Assembly (NCBI RefSeq): GCF_003431975.1
Contig: NZ_CP027116.1
Location: 2,790,001-2,854,000, forward strand
Source: Bacillus pumilus
Lineage (GTDB): Bacteria; Bacillota; Bacilli; Bacillales; Bacillaceae
DNA: 64,000 nucleotides
Direction: 5' to 3'
Shown here: positions 54,948-64,000 of the stretch, one piece after another
Layout: the number at the start of each line of letters is the position of its first letter
Numbering within the stretch: position 1 is the stretch's first letter
Program-made: the position numbers and the translations under genes
Notes under the pieces: model-generated
Told to the model about the DNA's origin: nothing
Database searches by the model: none
Seen by the model: the letters and a program-made list of their open reading frames with translations, nothing else

Positions 54948-55589
54948 ATGATGATTGAACAAATTATGGAGCGTGATGTGATCACGCTGCGAAAAACCGA
55001 TACGATTGAAGAAGCCATTCAAAAAATGAGTGCACATCACATTCGGCATATTCCAATCGTATCTGATCAAGGTTCTGTCATTGGGATGGTGACAGATCGG
55101 GATATTAAAAATGCCAGTCCAAGTATTTTCGAAACAGAAAAAAGGCAGCTCTTCATTCAGCGGCCAGTTGAGGAGATCATGGTATTAGAAACGATCACTG
55201 CTTATCCGCTTGATTTCGTTGAGGAGATTTCAAGTGTCTTTTTTGAACACGGAATTGGCTGCCTTCCAGTGGTGAGACGCGGCAAGCTTGTAGGCATTAT
55301 CACAAAAACTGATTTACTGCGTACGTTTGTCAGACTGACAGGTGCAGATCAGCCTGGATCACACTTAGAGGTTGAAGTGGACCAGATGACAGAAGGCCTC
55401 GCAGACATTACGGCCATTTTAAAGGAGCAGCATATTCAGATGCTGAGTGTGCTTGTATATCCGCATGCAAATGAATCCTCTAAAGTGCTCGTCTTCCGCC
55501 TCCAAACCATGCATGCAGATCATGTGACGAAGCTGATTCGTGCAAAAGGCTATAAGGTGCTGTGGCCTATGGAGCAGACGATCAAATGA
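54948..55589 (+). CDS. acuB: Acetoin utilisation protein AcuB (CBS-ACT)
   Basis: A 213-residue protein with two CBS repeats (about 1-60: MERDVITLRKTDTIEEAIQK and 75-130: HGIGCLPVVRRGKLVGIIT) and a C-terminal ACT-like domain (about 140-213). It probably senses an adenine nucleotide in acetate/acetoin metabolism. Role incompletely known. ATG 54948 (ATGATG, an ATG at 54951 is equally possible). Its stop overlaps acuC (ATGA). Confidence 0.92.
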   Translation: MMIEQIMERDVITLRKTDTIEEAIQKMSAHHIRHIPIVSDQGSVIGMVTDRDIKNASPSIFETEKRQLFIQRPVEEIMVLETITAYPLDFVEEISSVFFEHGIGCLPVVRRGKLVGIITKTDLLRTFVRLTGADQPGSHLEVEVDQMTEGLADITAILKEQHIQMLSVLVYPHANESSKVLVFRLQTMHADHVTKLIRAKGYKVLWPMEQTIK

Positions 55590-56746
55590 AGGAAGCGACC
55601 TTTGTTTTTTCACCATCTTTTCAAACGTACCAATTTCACCAAGACCATCCGTTCAATCAGCTTCGTGTCTACTTAACATATGATCTTCTCTTAAAAATGA
55701 AGGCGTTAACAGATGATGAGATCGTCGCACCGCGTATGGCGACACTGGAGGAATTAAAGCTCGTTCATACAGCTGATTATATTCAAGCTGTTCAGCGAGC
55801 TAGTGAAGGAAAGCTCTCTACAGCAGAGGGTGAACGCTACGGGCTTGGTACAGAGGATACACCAATGTTTGCAGGCATGCATGAGGCAGCTTCTCTCCTT
55901 GTTGGCGGGACACTTACAGCCGTTGACCAAGTGATGATGGGACACACGCAGCATGCACTTAATCTTGGTGGAGGACTCCACCACGGGTTTAAAGGGCGTG
56001 CATCTGGCTTCTGTATTTATAATGACAGCTCAGTAGCCATTCAATATATTCAAAAGACATATGGCGCAAGAATTTTATATATTGATACGGATGCCCATCA
56101 CGGCGATGGTGTACAATTCAGCTTCTATGACGACCCTGAGGTCTGTACGGTCTCTCTTCATGAAACAGGGCGCTATTTGTTCCCTGGAACTGGACAAGTA
56201 CAGGAAAGAGGTCACGATAAAGGCTATGGCTACGCCTACAACATTCCACTTGATGCATTTACAGAAGACGAATCATTTCTCGAAGCATACCGAACAGCAG
56301 TGACTGAAATTGCTGCTTTTTTTAAACCAGATGTTATTTTGACACAAAACGGGGCAGATGCACATTACTATGATCCGTTAACCCATTTATCTGCTACCAT
56401 GAAAATATATGAGGAAATTCCTAGACTTGCCCATGAGCTAGCGCATCAATATTGTGATGGAAAATGGATCGCTGTTGGCGGAGGTGGTTATGATATTTGG
56501 CGGGTCGTTCCAAGGGCGTGGAGCCGGATTTGGCTTGAAATGAAAGGCATCACACCACCTGCTGAACTTCCTCAGGATTGGGTTCAGGCTTGGCACAAAC
56601 AATCGCCTGTCACCCTCCCACCTACGTGGGGAGACCCAGATGATTTATATCCACCGATCCCAAGAAAAGCTGAAATCACAGAAAAGAATGCCCAAACTGT
56701 AGAAAAAGCACTCATGCCTGTCAGAAGGGAAAACAAAAATGCATAA
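55586..56746 (+). CDS. acuC: Histone-deacetylase-family protein AcuC
   Basis: A 386-residue zinc deacetylase that reactivates AcsA by removing its acetyl group. The HDAC core is GGGLHHGFKGRASGFCIYND near residue 128, and IDTDAHHGDGVQFSFYDD near 165 contains the zinc ligands. ATG 55586 overlaps the acuB stop; a TTG-like extension at 55562 lies inside acuB. Last of acuABC. Confidence 0.95.
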   Translation: MKEATFVFSPSFQTYQFHQDHPFNQLRVYLTYDLLLKMKALTDDEIVAPRMATLEELKLVHTADYIQAVQRASEGKLSTAEGERYGLGTEDTPMFAGMHEAASLLVGGTLTAVDQVMMGHTQHALNLGGGLHHGFKGRASGFCIYNDSSVAIQYIQKTYGARILYIDTDAHHGDGVQFSFYDDPEVCTVSLHETGRYLFPGTGQVQERGHDKGYGYAYNIPLDAFTEDESFLEAYRTAVTEIAAFFKPDVILTQNGADAHYYDPLTHLSATMKIYEEIPRLAHELAHQYCDGKWIAVGGGGYDIWRVVPRAWSRIWLEMKGITPPAELPQDWVQAWHKQSPVTLPPTWGDPDDLYPPIPRKAEITEKNAQTVEKALMPVRRENKNA

Positions 56747-56787
56747 GAAAAGCAGGCATTCACTCACGTGTAAGCCTGCTTTTTCCG
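56747..56787. terminator. Bidirectional terminator between acuC and ccpA
   Basis: Stem AAAAGCAGGC / GCCTGCTTTT with a 16-base loop and T-runs on both strands. Confidence 0.85.
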
Positions 56788-56789
56788 TT

Positions 56790-57791
56790 TTATTTTGTTG
56801 ATTGTCTTTCTTCAATTCTATGCGGAAGCTCAACAATTTGATCGTCCACTTGTTCTTTATTCATCAGCTTTGTCAGCAGTCTCATTGCCACAGCGCCAAT
56901 ATCATATGTCGGCTGAACAACTGTTGTTAGCTGAGGGCGCACCATGAGGGACAGTCTAGTGTTATCAAAACCAATGACTTCTAAATCCTCAGGAATCGAT
57001 ACCCCTCTATCTTGTGCTCCGTGAATGACACCTAATGCCATTTCATCTGTAGCCGCAATGACAGCCGTCGGCTTGTCAGACTGTTCCAGCAGATGAGCAA
57101 GTGATTCAATTCCAGAATCATACGAGTAATCACCTTCAGCGACGAGCGCATCGTCAAATGCGATGCCCGCTTCTTCAAGCGCACGTTTATAACCAGCAAG
57201 TTTTCTCATAGAGTTAATAGGTTCTGACATTGGACCAGATACGAAAGCAATTCGTTTATGTCCTTTTTCAACTAATAGCTGAACTGAATCAAAAATCGCT
57301 TGCTCATAGTTGATGGTAACAGATGGTGTTTGGGCCTGCTCTTCAACAGATGCTGCAAGAACAATCGGCACAGGAGAGCGCTTAAATTCTTCAACAAGAA
57401 CATCTGTGATGTTTCCGCCCATAAAGACAATCCCATCCACTTGCTTCCCTAGCATGGTATTTAACAGATGCAGCTCTTTATCAGTATTTTGATCTGAGTT
57501 GCTCAAAATGATGTTGTACTTATACATCGTCGCAATATCTTCAATTCCACGAGCAAGCTCCGAATAGAAGATACTAGAAATATCAGGGATGATGACCCCA
57601 ACTGTTGTCGTTTTTTTACTGGCAAGGCCTCGTGCCACTGCATTCGGGCGGTAGCCAAGACGATCAATCGCTTCAAGTACCTTTTTTCTTGTTGTTGGTT
57701 TTACATTCGGATTCCCATTCACTACGCGTGATACCGTTGCCATACTTACATTTGCTTCTCTTGCTACATCATATATTGTAACATTATTCAC
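56790..57791 (-). CDS. ccpA: Catabolite control protein CcpA
   Basis: A 333-residue LacI/GalR regulator, the master of carbon catabolite control. With HPr-Ser46-P it binds cre boxes; ackA and acsA/acuABC in this window are likely targets. The HTH is [20 protein letters not shown] near residues 3-22, the hinge is RPNAVARGL near 50, then the sugar-binding-like core. GTG 57791 follows AAGGAG; the GTG three codons earlier lies inside that site. Between acuC and aroA as in B. subtilis. Confidence 0.97.
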   Translation of the reverse strand: MNNVTIYDVAREANVSMATVSRVVNGNPNVKPTTRKKVLEAIDRLGYRPNAVARGLASKKTTTVGVIIPDISSIFYSELARGIEDIATMYKYNIILSNSDQNTDKELHLLNTMLGKQVDGIVFMGGNITDVLVEEFKRSPVPIVLAASVEEQAQTPSVTINYEQAIFDSVQLLVEKGHKRIAFVSGPMSEPINSMRKLAGYKRALEEAGIAFDDALVAEGDYSYDSGIESLAHLLEQSDKPTAVIAATDEMALGVIHGAQDRGVSIPEDLEVIGFDNTRLSLMVRPQLTTVVQPTYDIGAVAMRLLTKLMNKEQVDDQIVELPHRIEERQSTK

Positions 57792-58197
57792 ATAAATCAC
57801 TCCTTCAAATACACTTCATATCTATAGCATTCACCAATTGGATAGAGACATGTCAGATACGAGGAAAATAATATCCTATTTGTCATTAAAACGATGAAAA
57901 GAGCCACATAATTTTTCAATCTACATCAAAATGACATTCTTTTATGAAATTATACACGTTTTTTCGCCATATGAAAACGTTCCCTTTCTTTTTATAACTA
58001 AATTAAACAAACTTTAATGAGCTTGTTACCTGTAAATTGAATCATATTTCATGAAAAATCGTTGAGAACGTCAGCTATGACAATGATCTTAGCAGATTCT
58101 GTCGAATTTTAAAAATGAAAACATTGTGAACAAGCACTTTTGAGTCTTGCAATGTGCTCTCTCCCTTTCATTCCCAATTCTCTCCTGTTTTCTCCAT
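57792..58197. other. Intergenic region upstream of ccpA
   Basis: About 400 AT-rich bases between ccpA and the aroA terminator. It holds a candidate ccpA promoter at 57949-57977 with a degenerate cre overlapping its -35 (57972-57985). I see no supported small gene. Confidence 0.5.
57949..57977 (-). promoter_or_regulatory. Candidate ccpA promoter
   Basis: Minus strand TTTTCA, 17 bases, TATAAT, giving a leader of about 150 bases. A cre-like TGAAAACGTTCCCT (two mismatches) covers the -35. Confidence 0.5.
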
Positions 58198-58230
58198 AGA
58201 AAAACCGCCGAATCATCATCCGGCGGCATT
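58198..58230 (-). terminator. Terminator of aroA
   Basis: Stem CCGCCGG / TCGGCGG on the minus strand followed by TTTTTC. Confidence 0.85.
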
Positions 58231-58241
58231 TGTATCTATGA

Positions 58242-59318
58242 TTACGCGTGAATGTTTACAAGTGGTCTTAGCGCATCTAACCATTTTTCGAACTGAGGAA
58301 TGTCCATTTGCTGCGCTGAGTCAGATAGAGCAACAGAAGGATCTGGATGCACTTCTGCCATGACACCGTCTGCTCCAATCGCAAGAGCTGCTTTCGCTGT
58401 TGGAAGGAGAAGATCTCTACGTCCAGTTGAGTGCGTCACATCAACGAAGACTGGTAAATGAGTCTCTTGTTTCAAGATCGGCACTGCAGAGATATCTAGT
58501 GTATTTCTTGTCGCTGTTTCGTATGTGCGGATACCACGCTCGCAAAGGATGATTTGGTCATTTCCTTGAGCGATGATGTATTCAGCTGCATTGATGAATT
58601 CTGAAATAGTTGCTGCAAGACCGCGTTTTAAAAGAACAGGTTTCTTCACAGATCCGGCTTCTTTTAAGAGTTCGAAGTTTTGCATGTTACGTGCACCAAT
58701 TTGGATGACATCGATATGCTCAATTGCTTCTTCAATATGAGCTGGATTAACGATTTCACTAATAACAGCTAGACCGTATTCGTCCGCTACACGCTTTAGA
58801 ATTTTCAGACCATCTACACCAAGTCCTTGGAAATCGTATGGACTTGTACGTGGTTTAAATGCACCGCCGCGAAGTAGTTTTAGTCCTTGCTGTTTTGCTG
58901 CTGCCGCAACTTCTGCCACTTGCTCATAGCTTTCAACAGCACACGGTCCAACGATGAATCGCTGTTTTCCGTCACCAATCGCTTCTCCATTGATGTTCAC
59001 GATTGTATTTTCTGGTTTTTTCTTACGAGAAACAAGAAGTGCTTTGCTGTGGTCATCTTCTTGAAGCTCTAGACCTGCTTTGAAAATCTCTTTGAAAATA
59101 TGCTGAATAGTTGAGTTTTCGAATGGTCCATCATTTTCTTCAAGAATTTGGTTTAGCATTGTGCGCTCTCTGACAGGGTCATAACGGTTGACACCTTGCG
59201 CTTCTTTCGCCTTTCCAATTTCTTTTACGATGTTTCCTCTTTCATTGATCAGTTTTAAGATTTGAAGATTTAGTTCATCTGCCTGCTGTCTCAATTGCTC
59301 TAATTCATTGTTGCTCAT
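58242..59318 (-). CDS. aroA: Bifunctional chorismate mutase / DAHP synthase
   Basis: A 358-residue fusion: N-terminal AroQ-type chorismate mutase (about 1-85; [20 protein letters not shown]), linker, then 3-deoxy-7-phosphoheptulonate synthase (about 110-358; [31 protein letters not shown]). First step of aromatic synthesis with feedback sensing by the mutase part. ATG 59318 follows AAAGGA; an ATG three codons earlier overlaps it. Bacillus aroA, not the E. coli EPSP synthase of the same name. Confidence 0.96.
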   Translation of the reverse strand: MSNNELEQLRQQADELNLQILKLINERGNIVKEIGKAKEAQGVNRYDPVRERTMLNQILEENDGPFENSTIQHIFKEIFKAGLELQEDDHSKALLVSRKKKPENTIVNINGEAIGDGKQRFIVGPCAVESYEQVAEVAAAAKQQGLKLLRGGAFKPRTSPYDFQGLGVDGLKILKRVADEYGLAVISEIVNPAHIEEAIEHIDVIQIGARNMQNFELLKEAGSVKKPVLLKRGLAATISEFINAAEYIIAQGNDQIILCERGIRTYETATRNTLDISAVPILKQETHLPVFVDVTHSTGRRDLLLPTAKAALAIGADGVMAEVHPDPSVALSDSAQQMDIPQFEKWLDALRPLVNIHA

Positions 59319-59502
59319 TTTTGTCATCCTTTCCTCTGCCTGTTCACGCTTTTTATTTTTTCATTCTCTCATGATAGGGTTTATTATAAACAAAGATTTC
59401 GGAATTGTCACGAAAATTTTCTTTATTACCCAAACGCTTTTAAGCAATAAAGTATTATGTGTAGATTATAGCATACTTTTGGTTGAAGTAAACCTTTTTT
59501 TA

Positions 59503-59533
59503 TAAAAAAAACGTCAGCCAATTGCTGACGTTT
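59503..59533 (-). terminator. Terminator of ytxGHJ
   Basis: Stem AAACGTCAGC / GCTGACGTTT with an 8-T tail on the minus strand, 4 bases after the ytxJ stop. Confidence 0.9.
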
Positions 59534-59536
59534 CTT

Positions 59537-59860
59537 TTACAGATTATGTTCAAGCGCTTCTTTCGTAATGCTTGAGTGAGACGCATGCCATTTTACTTTT
59601 CCGCCGCTAAAGACGAGTGCCTGTGGGCTTTCATGCTTTACTCCAGACTTTTCAGTCACATAGGATGAAAGCTCTCTTGTGTTTTGAATTTGCAAGAAAT
59701 AAGTAGGCACGTCTTCATGCGCAGACGCAAATGCTTCAAACTCATGAAAAGCCGCTTGGCTGATCGGACATGTCAAACTGTGCTTAAAAAAGACAAAGGT
59801 CCCATCTTGATTTGTTAGTTGATCAAACTGTTCTTCTGTTTCTATAAGTTGTTTTGACAT
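59537..59860 (-). CDS. ytxJ: Bacillithiol-system redox protein YtxJ (monothiol bacilliredoxin)
   Basis: A 107-residue thioredoxin-fold protein, now grouped with bacilliredoxins. A single cysteine lies in FKHSLTCPISQAAFHEF near residue 31, where classical thioredoxins have CxxC. Predicted to remove bacillithiol from proteins. ATG 59860 follows AAGGAG. Last of ytxG-ytxH-ytxJ. Confidence 0.88.
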   Translation of the reverse strand: MSKQLIETEEQFDQLTNQDGTFVFFKHSLTCPISQAAFHEFEAFASAHEDVPTYFLQIQNTRELSSYVTEKSGVKHESPQALVFSGGKVKWHASHSSITKEALEHNL

Positions 59861-59891
59861 GATGTACTCCTTCCTCACTGCGAGCAGTGAG

Positions 59892-60362
59892 TTAGCCTTT
59901 AGTAGATTGTTCTACTTTTTCTTTGACATCTTTGATGCCGTCTTCAATTTCTGATTTTGCTTCTTGTGCTCTTACTTTTGCTTCATCTGCTACATCTGAT
60001 GCTTCGCTTGCTAGATCAGCTGCCGCATCTTCTGCTTCACTTTTTACTTGATTAGCTTTTCCAGCTGCACGCTCTTTTATGTCTTTCACTTTGTCTAAAA
60101 TCTGGTTGGACTGTTCAGCCACCATTTGAGACAATTCAGACGTTTTATCTTTCGCAATCGTCACATATTCAGTGCCTCTTTCTTTTGCATCTGTTGTGAG
60201 TCGATCTGTTTTTTCTTTTAAAGCATTCGCTTGGGTGTTCAAATCATCGCGAAGCTCTTTCCCTGACTTCGGTGCTAAAAATAATGCTGTTGTTGCACCC
60301 ACAATTCCACCAATAAGTGTTCCGATCAAAAAGTCTTTGCTATTGATTCCGTCTTTGCTCAT
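59892..60362 (-). CDS. ytxH: General stress protein YtxH
   Basis: A 156-residue single-pass membrane protein: a glycine-rich hydrophobic segment LIGTLIGGIVGATTALFLAP near residues 12-31, then a lysine/glutamate/alanine-rich, amphipathic helical tail with 11-residue repeats resembling LEA-type desiccation proteins. SigB-controlled in B. subtilis. ATG 60362 follows AGGAGG; it overlaps nothing, and an upstream reading from 60416 runs into ytxG. Confidence 0.92.
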   Translation of the reverse strand: MSKDGINSKDFLIGTLIGGIVGATTALFLAPKSGKELRDDLNTQANALKEKTDRLTTDAKERGTEYVTIAKDKTSELSQMVAEQSNQILDKVKDIKERAAGKANQVKSEAEDAAADLASEASDVADEAKVRAQEAKSEIEDGIKDVKEKVEQSTKG

Positions 60363-60388
60363 GATTATTCCTCCTATGCGAAAATGGT

Positions 60389-60808
60389 TTATTTTTGGTG
60401 TTTCCGTTGTTTCCATTTTTTATAGATTTCAAGTGCTGCGTTACTCCAGCTTACTACATCCGTGACTTTTTCTTGATTACGTTCTACGGATGAAGATACT
60501 GCACCAGCTGCCTGCTTTATGCTTGTATTAAATTGGTTGATTGAGCCGCCAATTCCCTGCACCGCATCCACAACTGTGTTGAGTTTTGCAGATTTGTCTT
60601 GAATATCTTCAGCAAGCTGATTCGTCTTATGTAGCAACTGTGCTGTCTCTGTGGTGATGCCTTGCATCTGACCTTCAAGACCTTCTAAAGTTGATGCAAC
60701 ATTCTTTAATGTCAGCTGTAAGGATTTTAATGTTTTGGACAAATAGATGACAAGAATGAGGAAAGCAATTGCGATCAGTGCAACGCTTAGATATAGAATA
60801 ATAATCAT
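60389..60808 (-). CDS. ytxG: General stress protein YtxG (DUF948)
   Basis: A 139-residue membrane-anchored protein: N-terminal helix ([20 protein letters not shown]) then a coiled-coil segment typical of DUF948. Function unknown; induced with ytxH and ytxJ by SigB. ATG 60808 follows AAAGGAGG. First gene of the operon. Confidence 0.9.
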   Translation of the reverse strand: MIIILYLSVALIAIAFLILVIYLSKTLKSLQLTLKNVASTLEGLEGQMQGITTETAQLLHKTNQLAEDIQDKSAKLNTVVDAVQGIGGSINQFNTSIKQAAGAVSSSVERNQEKVTDVVSWSNAALEIYKKWKQRKHQK

Positions 60809-60843
60809 CTGATACCTCCTTTGTTGCGGGCATATTCAATTCA

Positions 60844-60869
60844 TTACCCTCTCGTTGTATCATTCAAAC
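60844..60869 (-). promoter_or_regulatory. SigB promoter of ytxGHJ
   Basis: Minus strand GTTTGA, 14-base spacer, GGGTAA. Close to the SigB consensus (GTTTAA, 12-15, GGGTAT). The B. subtilis operon has the same control. Confidence 0.75.
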
Positions 60870-60992
60870 ATCGCCTAGAATGACCGATTAAGTAATAATT
60901 CTACACTTATTCGCCGATTCCTGTCCACAGCGGGCGAAAAAAAGCAGCACATCTTGACACATTTAGCCCCTTTGTCACATTTTATTCAAAAT

Positions 60993-61023
60993 AAAAAAGC
61001 GCCGATACAAAACGGCACTTTTC
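60993..61023 (-). terminator. Terminator of murC
   Basis: Stem AAAAGTGCCG / CGGCGCTTTT with T-run on the minus strand. Confidence 0.85.
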
Positions 61024-61033
61024 GTTTAAATAT

Positions 61034-62332
61034 TTATACAGCGACTTTCTCATAAGCACGCAGATATTTTTGAATGTCTCCTGCTCCCATAAAGATCAGA
61101 ATCGCATCTTCATGTGCTTTCAGCACAGATGTGTCTTCTTCCGTAATCAATTGGGCCTGCGGGATTTTTCCTCGTAAATCTTCAATACTCAGCTTCCCAA
61201 TGTTTTCACGGGCTGAACCGAAAATATCACAAAGGTAGACATAGTCTGCTTTCTTTAGACTGTCAGCAAATTCACTTAAGAATTGCTGTGTGCGTGTGAA
61301 CGTATGCGGCTGAAAGACAGCGACAATATCACGGTCTGGATATTTTTGACGGGCTGCTTCAATCGTAACTTCAATTTCAGTTGGGTGATGGGCATAGTCG
61401 TCAATTAAAACCTGCTCACCGACTACTTTTTCATTAAAGCGGCGTTTCACCCCGCCAAATGTCGTTAGTGCGCCTTTGATGAGCTCTACATCAATGGCTT
61501 CATAGTGACATAATGCAATGACAGCTAATGAATTGAGGACATTATGATTTCCGTAGGCAGGAATGTAGAAGGTGTCATAAAACGTATTGCGTACAAATAC
61601 ATCAAATGTAGTGCCCTCTGTGTTTTTCACCACATTGCGAGCTTGGAAATCATTTTCTTCATTGAAACCGTAGTACACAACAGGTACCTTCGCTTGAATT
61701 TTGAGCAGATGCTCATCATCACCGCAAGCGATAATGGCTTTTTTCACTTGAAGCGCCATGTTTTGAAACGCATCAAATACGTCGTTAATGTCCGAGAAAT
61801 AATCCGGATGATCAAAATCAATATTAGTCATGATCGCATAGTCTGGGTGATAGCTAAGGAAGTGTCTGCGGTATTCGCATGCTTCAAATACAAAATACTC
61901 GCTGTTTTCTTTCCCCATACCAGATCCATCACCGATTAAGTACGAAGTTGGTTTTGCAGATTGCATCACATGAGCAAGCAGTCCTGTTGTCGATGTTTTA
62001 CCATGAGCACCAGTAATCGCAACGTTTGTGAATGAATCCATGTATTCTCCAAGGAATTTATGGTAACGAATGACAGGAATCCCTTCAGAAAGGGCACGTT
62101 CAATCTCAGGGTGTGTATCAGGAAATGCATTACCTGCAATGACGGTCATCCCTGGTTGAATATTATCTGGGTCAAATGGTAGAACTTTAATATTTCGTTC
62201 TTCTAATGCTTTTTGTGTAAAGATATGTTTTTCGATATCCGATCCTTGGACAGTATACCCAGTATCATGAAGAATTTGGGCCAGTGGACTCATACCTGTC
62301 CCTTTTATTCCAACAAAATGATAAACAGTCAT
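61034..62332 (-). CDS. murC: UDP-N-acetylmuramate-L-alanine ligase
   Basis: A 432-residue ligase adding L-Ala to UDP-MurNAc, first step of the peptide stem. N-terminal Rossmann [20 protein letters not shown] loop [19 protein letters not shown] near residue 108; the Mur core [18 protein letters not shown] near 288 and [14 protein letters not shown] near 318. ATG 62332 follows GGAGG. It lies away from the main dcw cluster, next to sftA, as in B. subtilis. Confidence 0.97.
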   Translation of the reverse strand: MTVYHFVGIKGTGMSPLAQILHDTGYTVQGSDIEKHIFTQKALEERNIKVLPFDPDNIQPGMTVIAGNAFPDTHPEIERALSEGIPVIRYHKFLGEYMDSFTNVAITGAHGKTSTTGLLAHVMQSAKPTSYLIGDGSGMGKENSEYFVFEACEYRRHFLSYHPDYAIMTNIDFDHPDYFSDINDVFDAFQNMALQVKKAIIACGDDEHLLKIQAKVPVVYYGFNEENDFQARNVVKNTEGTTFDVFVRNTFYDTFYIPAYGNHNVLNSLAVIALCHYEAIDVELIKGALTTFGGVKRRFNEKVVGEQVLIDDYAHHPTEIEVTIEAARQKYPDRDIVAVFQPHTFTRTQQFLSEFADSLKKADYVYLCDIFGSARENIGKLSIEDLRGKIPQAQLITEEDTSVLKAHEDAILIFMGAGDIQKYLRAYEKVAV

Positions 62333-62636
62333 AATTGTACCTCCAACAAACGTCTATCTGACTTACAGTATATGACGCTCATTTCAATTTGCAACTTGTG
62401 ATTTTCGCCTCTAGCGGATCACAGATCGCAGCTCCAAATAAAGAATTTTTTCCGATCTTCCTATTCTAATCAATATTAACTATGATTAGTATCCGACAAC
62501 TTTCCCATTTCTAACACCTGCTTTTGCTCATTTTACATAAAAAAGCGTTCTGACAGGCATGCGAAAAGCGTCCAATTCCAAAATTGCACCTATGTGCTAT
62601 CATACCATGTTTATGAAAAAAATGAAGTGATTTTGT
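62333..62636. other. Intergenic region between sftA and murC
   Basis: About 300 bases. It holds an inverted repeat CTAATCA-N10-TGATTAG at 62466-62489, and a weak murC promoter candidate (TTGTCG, 18 bases, TATTGA on the minus strand) overlapping it. T-runs near 62545 (minus strand) could end sftA, but no good stem was found. Nothing else recognised. Confidence 0.5.
62466..62489. repeat. Inverted repeat upstream of murC
   Basis: Perfect 7-bp arms CTAATCA and TGATTAG separated by 10 bases, inside a candidate murC promoter. Could be an operator; no known regulator assigned. Confidence 0.4.
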
Positions 62637-64000
62637 TTAGATCAGCTGTTCTAAGTCACTCAGTGTCATGAGGACTTCTCTTGGTTTACTGCCCTTCGCA
62701 CCAGAGATCATCCCTTCGCGTTCCATCATGTCGATCAATCTCGCAGCACGATTGTAGCCAATTCTAAATCTTCTCTGCAAACTCGATGTACTGGCACTAT
62801 TTTGCTCAATAGCAAAACGGCAGGCATCCATAAACAATTCATCTTCATCTGTAATGGCAGAACCTTGGAGCATTAATTCTTCCTGTTCAAATAGGAACAC
62901 AGGCTTGCGCTGTTTTCTTACATGCGCCACTACTTCATCGATCTCGCGGTCTGATACAAAGTTCCCTTGCAGCCTGGTCGGCTTACCGGAACCATTTTCT
63001 AAGAAGAGCATGTCTCCTTTTCCGAGAAGCTTTTCTGCACCTGCCATGTCGATGATCGTTCTAGAATCTACCTGACTTGAGACAGAGAAAGCAATTCTTG
63101 TTGGAATATTGGCTTTAATCAGACCTGTGATGACATCAACAGAAGGTCTTTGTGTGGCAATCAATAAATGAATGCCGCATGCTCTTGCTTTTTGCGCGAT
63201 TCGGCAAATGCTTTCTTCGACTTCATTTGGTGCAACCATCATTAAATCAGCGAGCTCATCGATCACAACGACAAGATAAGGTAGTTTTTCACCCATTTGT
63301 TTTTCTTTTACTAGTTCATTGAATCGTTTAATTTCTCTCACGCCAGAGTGCGCAAACAGCTCGTAGCGTCTTTCCATTTCATCTACTACCCATTTCAGAG
63401 CAGCTGTGGCTGTCTTGGCATCGGTGATAACAGGACTCACAAGATGCGGAATATGATTATACGGTGCTAATTCGACCATTTTAGGGTCGATTAACAGCAT
63501 TTTCACTTCATCTGGTGATGCTTTAAACATTAAGCTCACTAAAATGGTATTGATGCAGACACTTTTTCCTGAACCTGTTGCTCCAGCAATTAAGCCATGC
63601 GGCATTTTTTGCAGATCAACGACAACAGGCTGTCCTGAGATATCTAATCCGAGTGCTGCTGTTAAAGGAGATGGATTGTCTCTAAACGCACTGCTTCTGA
63701 TCATCTCTCGTAAGAAAACCATTTTACTGTGAAGGTTCGGCACTTCAATCCCGATCGTGTTCTTTCCTGGAATCGGTGCTTCAATTCGAATATCTTTTGC
63801 GGACAAACTGAGTTTAATATCATCTGACAGATTCGTAATTTTGTTCACTTTGACACCTGGTTCTGGATGTACTTCAAACCTTGTCACAGAAGGGCCTTGC
63901 GTGACATGAACGACACTTGCTCTAACATTGAAATTTTTCAACGTGGCATTGAGTAGCTCTGCCCGCTCTTTCACCCATGTCCCGTCCTCTTCTTTTTGAG
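62637..64000 (-). CDS. sftA: DNA translocase SftA, C-terminal part (cut by window edge)
   Basis: FtsK/SpoIIIE-family hexameric pump that clears chromosome ends from the division septum. Only the last 454 residues are here; the frame stays open to base 64000. Walker A is AGATGSGKSVCINTILVS, Walker B is LVVVIDELADLMMVAP, and the gamma winged-helix domain at the end (SLQRRFRIGYNRAARLIDMM) reads chromosomal orientation sequences. Position next to murC identifies SftA (YtpS/YtpT) rather than SpoIIIE. Confidence 0.92.
   Translation of the reverse strand, partial: QKEEDGTWVKERAELLNATLKNFNVRASVVHVTQGPSVTRFEVHPEPGVKVNKITNLSDDIKLSLSAKDIRIEAPIPGKNTIGIEVPNLHSKMVFLREMIRSSAFRDNPSPLTAALGLDISGQPVVVDLQKMPHGLIAGATGSGKSVCINTILVSLMFKASPDEVKMLLIDPKMVELAPYNHIPHLVSPVITDAKTATAALKWVVDEMERRYELFAHSGVREIKRFNELVKEKQMGEKLPYLVVVIDELADLMMVAPNEVEESICRIAQKARACGIHLLIATQRPSVDVITGLIKANIPTRIAFSVSSQVDSRTIIDMAGAEKLLGKGDMLFLENGSGKPTRLQGNFVSDREIDEVVAHVRKQRKPVFLFEQEELMLQGSAITDEDELFMDACRFAIEQNSASTSSLQRRFRIGYNRAARLIDMMEREGMISGAKGSKPREVLMTLSDLEQLI

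Noticed and set aside
59892..60362. Repeats in ytxH as a possible DNA repeat array
   Set aside because: The repeats are amino-acid level (Lys/Glu/Ala helix) and not exact at DNA level; a protein feature, not a tandem DNA repeat or CRISPR.

Overview
The window is a piece of a Bacillus chromosome, most likely the B. pumilus group (B. pumilus, B. safensis or B. altitudinis). This is inferred from the gene order, which follows the B. subtilis dnaE to murC region, from Bacillus-specific sporulation genes (ytrH, ytrI, ytfJ, sspA), from bacillithiol and SigB-type genes (ytxJ, ytxH, ytxG), and from a LipA-type lipase. It holds about 63 protein genes, most on the minus strand. I saw no rRNA, tRNA, insertion sequence, prophage or CRISPR array.

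Layout. 1-9.6 kb: start of malic enzyme ytsJ, DNA polymerase dnaE, a SigE-type ytrHI pair, ytzJ, nrnA, ytpI, ytoI, ytkL and ytkK. 9.7-20 kb: a kinase-like gene, argGH, moaB, ackA, ytxK, tpx, ytfJ-ytfI, yteJ-sppA. 20-34.97 kb is an accessory block on an otherwise syntenic backbone: NAD kinase ppnKB, helicase dbpA, the cold-sensing des-desK-desR set, a Fur-type siderophore lipoprotein, the bceRSAB bacitracin-resistance module, an amidohydrolase, a divergent MarR/flavodoxin-fold oxidoreductase pair and a LysE-type exporter. 35-47.7 kb returns to the backbone: ytcI, sspA, thiI-nifZ, two tandem brnQ transporters, ezrA, hisK, yttP, ytsP and rpsD with its leader. 47.9-50.7 kb is a small accessory insert: a YrvL-like membrane protein, an isochorismatase-fold hydrolase, a 69-residue membrane protein, lipase and an ABM-domain protein. 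50.8-64 kb: tyrS with T-box, acsA/acuABC, ccpA, aroA, ytxGHJ, murC and the C-terminal part of sftA.

How the genes fit together. Several units belong to one carbon-overflow circuit: ackA, acsA and acuABC carry cre-like boxes and ccpA itself is present. Amino-acid supply is covered by argGH, by brnQ genes with CodY-like boxes, and by aroA. Stress and sporulation promoters can be read directly: SigW before sppA, SigB before ytxG, SigE before ytrH and SigG before sspA. thiI and nifZ form a tRNA-thiolation pair. desK/desR control des, and bceRS control bceAB through a perfect inverted repeat.

I did not find a clearly undescribed multi-gene system. The best leads are the interlocked MarR/oxidoreductase promoters, the uncharacterised kinase-like protein at 9.7-10.6 kb, the methyltransferase-fold YtxK without a normal catalytic motif, the multidomain YtoI, and the small accessory cassette between rpsD and tyrS.
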